A stretch of 64,000 bases of DNA from Chloroflexota bacterium (GTDB lineage: Bacteria; Chloroflexota; UBA11872), in contig WTFW01000120.1 of the NCBI GenBank assembly GCA_011523785.1, forward strand, positions 16,633 through 80,632. Reading direction: 5' to 3'. Positions 62,125-64,000 of this stretch are shown piece after piece; positions within the stretch are counted from its first letter, which is position 1, and the number at the start of each line of letters is the position of its first letter. The translations under genes and the position numbers were made by a program. The notes under the pieces were generated by a model that made no database searches, was not told the DNA's origin, and worked only from the letters and a program-made list of their open reading frames with translations.

Positions 62125-63681
62125 ATGAGCACGAACGGCCAGGCCTTAGACGCCGCGCTTGGAGTCAATCCGCTACGTGAAGGCCTGTCATTCCAGGAGG
62201 CTCCCCCCGGCCACACCCTCATCATCTTCGGCGGCTCCGGCGACCTCGCCGCCCGCAAGCTCATCCCAGCCCTCTACAACCTCGAGCGCAACGCCCTGCT
62301 CCCGTCGTCCCTTGCCGTCGTCGGCCTGGGCCGCCGGCCCATGGACCACCAGAGCTACCGGGCCCGCCAACACGAAGCCACCACCAGCTTCTCCCGCACC
62401 GGCAAGCCCGACCCCGAACTCTGGAACGCCTTCCAGCAGGGCCTCTACTACGTCCGTGGCGACTTCAGCACCCACGCGGGCTACGAGGACCTGAAGCGCG
62501 AACTGGCCGAGATCGAGACTCGCCACGGCACCGGCGGCAACCGCATCTTCTACCTGGCCACACAGCCCAGCCTCTTCCCCGAGATCATTCGTCTGCTCGG
62601 CGAAACCGGCCTCAATCGCGGCCCCGGCACGACCCGCATCGTCATCGAGAAGCCGTTCGGCCGCGACCTCGCCACCGCCCTGGACCTCAATGCGATCGCC
62701 AACGACGTCTTTGACGAATCGCAGATCTACCGCATCGACCACTATCTGGGTAAGGAAACCGTGCAGAACGTCCTCGTCCTGCGCTTCGCCAACGTGATCT
62801 TCGAACCGGTCTGGAACCGCCGCTACATCGACTCCGTACAAATTACCGTGGCGGAATCCGTCGGCCTCGAGGGTCGCGGTACCTACTACGAGGAAGCCGG
62901 CGTCCTTCGCGACATGGTCCAGAACCACATCATGCAGCTCTTCGCCCTCGTGGCCATGGAGCCGCCCGTCGACTTCCAGGCCGACTCCATCCGCGACGAG
63001 AAGGTCAAGGTCCTCCGCGCCCTTCGCCACCTCGAACCCGCCCAGGTCGCCAGCAACGTCATGCGCGCGTCCTACGGCGCCGGCTTCGTCGAAGGCCGGG
63101 AAGTCCCCGCCTACCGCGACGAGGACGGCGTGGCCCCGGACTCCACCACGGAGACCTACTTCGCCTCGCGCTTCTTCATCGATAACTGGCGCTGGAAGGG
63201 CGTCCCCTTCTACCTGCGCAGCGGCAAGCGCCTCGCCAAGCGCGCCTCCGAAATCGCCATCCAGTTCAACGAAGTCCCCCACCTGCTCTTCGGCGAATCC
63301 AACCCCGACGGCGTCCCGCCCAATGTCCTGGCCATGCGAATCCAACCGGACGAAGGCGTCTCCATCACCTTCGAGGCCAAGCAGCCAGGCCTCGGCATGC
63401 GCGTGCGACCCGTCCGCATGGACTTCGGCTACGGCCAGAGCTTCGCCGAGGAGTCCCCCGACGCCTACGAACGCCTGCTGCTCGACGTGATGCTCGGCGA
63501 CCAGACCCTCTTCATCCGCCGCGACGAGACCGAAGCCGCCTGGCGCGCCGTCATGCCCATCCTCGAAGCCTGGGAAGGCGACCCCGTCTCCCGCCTCCCC
63601 ACCTACGAAGCCGGCCGCTGGGGCCCCCGCCAGGCCGGCGACCTCCTCCGAGCCGACGGCTTCCGCTGGCGCCGCCTGTGA
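62125..63681 (+). CDS. zwf: Glucose-6-phosphate 1-dehydrogenase
   Basis: First enzyme of the oxidative pentose-phosphate path, 518 residues. Cofactor loop IIFGGSGDLAARKLIPAL near residue 35, VIEKPFGRDL, the substrate and catalytic signature IYRIDHYLGKETVQN with the active-site His, and FYLRSGKRLAKRASE. ATG 62125 has a GGAG about 9 bases upstream. It is the last gene of tal-pgi-zwf in the window; opcA, pgl and gnd are not seen before the window ends in a repeat region. Confidence 0.97.
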   Translation: MSTNGQALDAALGVNPLREGLSFQEAPPGHTLIIFGGSGDLAARKLIPALYNLERNALLPSSLAVVGLGRRPMDHQSYRARQHEATTSFSRTGKPDPELWNAFQQGLYYVRGDFSTHAGYEDLKRELAEIETRHGTGGNRIFYLATQPSLFPEIIRLLGETGLNRGPGTTRIVIEKPFGRDLATALDLNAIANDVFDESQIYRIDHYLGKETVQNVLVLRFANVIFEPVWNRRYIDSVQITVAESVGLEGRGTYYEEAGVLRDMVQNHIMQLFALVAMEPPVDFQADSIRDEKVKVLRALRHLEPAQVASNVMRASYGAGFVEGREVPAYRDEDGVAPDSTTETYFASRFFIDNWRWKGVPFYLRSGKRLAKRASEIAIQFNEVPHLLFGESNPDGVPPNVLAMRIQPDEGVSITFEAKQPGLGMRVRPVRMDFGYGQSFAEESPDAYERLLLDVMLGDQTLFIRRDETEAAWRAVMPILEAWEGDPVSRLPTYEAGRWGPRQAGDLLRADGFRWRRL

Positions 63682-64000
63682 GCGCCCCCGGCGCCTTCGC
63701 TGCTCGAGAGCGTATAGGGGATCCCTCGCCTCTTGCTCCCTCTCCCTTCCGGGAAGTCGGCTTGGCTGCGGGTCTCTCCACCGCAAGCCGTCGACGCCGA
63801 AAGCGTCTACGCGCCATCTTCCTCCCTCTCCCGCTGGGAGAGGGTTGGGGTGAGGGTCTTCCGGTCGAGACGTCCCTTGCCACCGTGGCTCCGCCTCGCG
63901 TCTCGTCCCGCGCCACACCTTCTCCCCAACCGTTCCTGCCCCCACTCCTTGCCTCTCCCTCTTGTCTTCATCCCTTCTCACTCCTCTCCCCTCTCCCCTC
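63682..64000. other. 319-bp non-coding CT-rich end of window
   Basis: No gene is supported. The stretch is rich in CTCCCTCTCCC-like runs on the plus strand and contains the hairpin repeat at 63824-63860 and a degenerate copy near 63735-63780. The last 60 bases are almost pure pyrimidine. It probably separates the zwf operon from the next gene beyond the window. Confidence 0.7.
63824..63860. repeat. CTCTCCC...GGGAGAGGGTTGGGGTGAGGG dispersed-type hairpin repeat
   Basis: CCCTCTCCC at 63824-63832 pairs exactly with GGGAGAGGG at 63836-63844 over a 3-base loop GCT, followed by TTGGGGTGAGGGT. From memory, this sequence type is found as a dispersed intergenic repeat in many GC-rich bacteria. A less perfect copy starts near 63735. 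Confidence 0.75.

Noticed and set aside
62188-63981. 597-codon open frame on the minus strand opposite zwf
   Set aside because: Same artefact; zwf on the plus strand is complete and the minus frame has low-complexity composition.

Overview
The window is a gene-dense, GC-rich bacterial chromosome segment with 58 protein genes called. It has no rRNA, tRNA or CRISPR array that I could recognise. Nothing in it is diagnostic for a taxon. The ppdK-dnaG neighbourhood, the GatCAB operon, the separate tal-pgi-zwf operon and the abundance of Gfo/Idh/MocA, SDR, FGGY/ROK and LarA-like genes suggest to me a Chloroflexota lineage (SAR202/Dehalococcoidia-like). This is an inference from gene content only. 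Many starts are GTG or TTG, and operons are tightly packed with 4-base ATGA/GTGA overlaps.

Layout. 1-5.6 kb: 3' end of ppdK, a GNAT protein, dnaG, thioredoxin (minus), mobA and a cupin-type RmlC-like epimerase with no normal start codon. 5.6-10.4 kb (minus): gdhA and gatC-gatA-gatB, separated by a 344-bp gap holding a striking 56-bp palindrome and an operator-like site. 10.4-14.5 kb: an AT-richer accessory island with an FRG-domain gene and a membrane-anchored HtrA-like protease fused to 14 RCC1-type repeats. 14.5-18.8 kb: DUF899 protein, Asp-box sialidase-like protein, two SDRs, and an 85-aa protein plus DUF2335 pair. 18.8-24.0 kb (minus operon): folK, folC, DUF1992, GT9, WecG/TagA and ribokinase. 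24.2-31.1 kb (plus): O-antigen ligase/polymerase-like protein, a flippase-like LPG-synthase-TM protein, three GT4 enzymes and a divergent PlsY. 31.1-39.3 kb (minus operon): phosphoesterase, two polyprenyl-sugar-type GT87 enzymes, an anchored protein, an ABC exporter and an oxidoreductase with a fused C-terminal NIL domain. 39.4-44.9 kb (plus): hypothetical protein, LarA-like protein, two MFS transporters and ROK kinase. 44.8-51.7 kb: secreted PD40 propeller, rhodanese, two peptide-type substrate-binding proteins, NUDIX and dCTP deaminase. 51.8-58.5 kb: glycerol kinase, TIM-barrel isomerase, Gfo/Idh/MocA, hypothetical, geranylgeranyl-reductase-like and FGGY kinase. 58.6-63.7 kb: rpiB, tal, pgi, zwf. 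The window ends in a CT-rich repeat.

How the genes fit together: central carbon flow (ppdK, glpK, gluconokinase-like, rpiB-tal-pgi-zwf), nitrogen entry (gdhA), translation quality (gatCAB), folate synthesis, and a substantial envelope-glycan block made of cytoplasmic GT4/GT9/WecG enzymes, a Wzy-like protein and membrane GT87 enzymes.

The most unusual observations are: (1) three genes whose conserved N-termini lie upstream of any ATG/GTG/TTG, one of which begins at CTG inside a CTGA overlap with the previous stop; (2) the HtrA-RCC1 double-propeller protein beside an FRG gene in a low-GC island; (3) the Gfo/Idh/MocA-NIL fusion; (4) the 56-bp palindrome upstream of gdhA.
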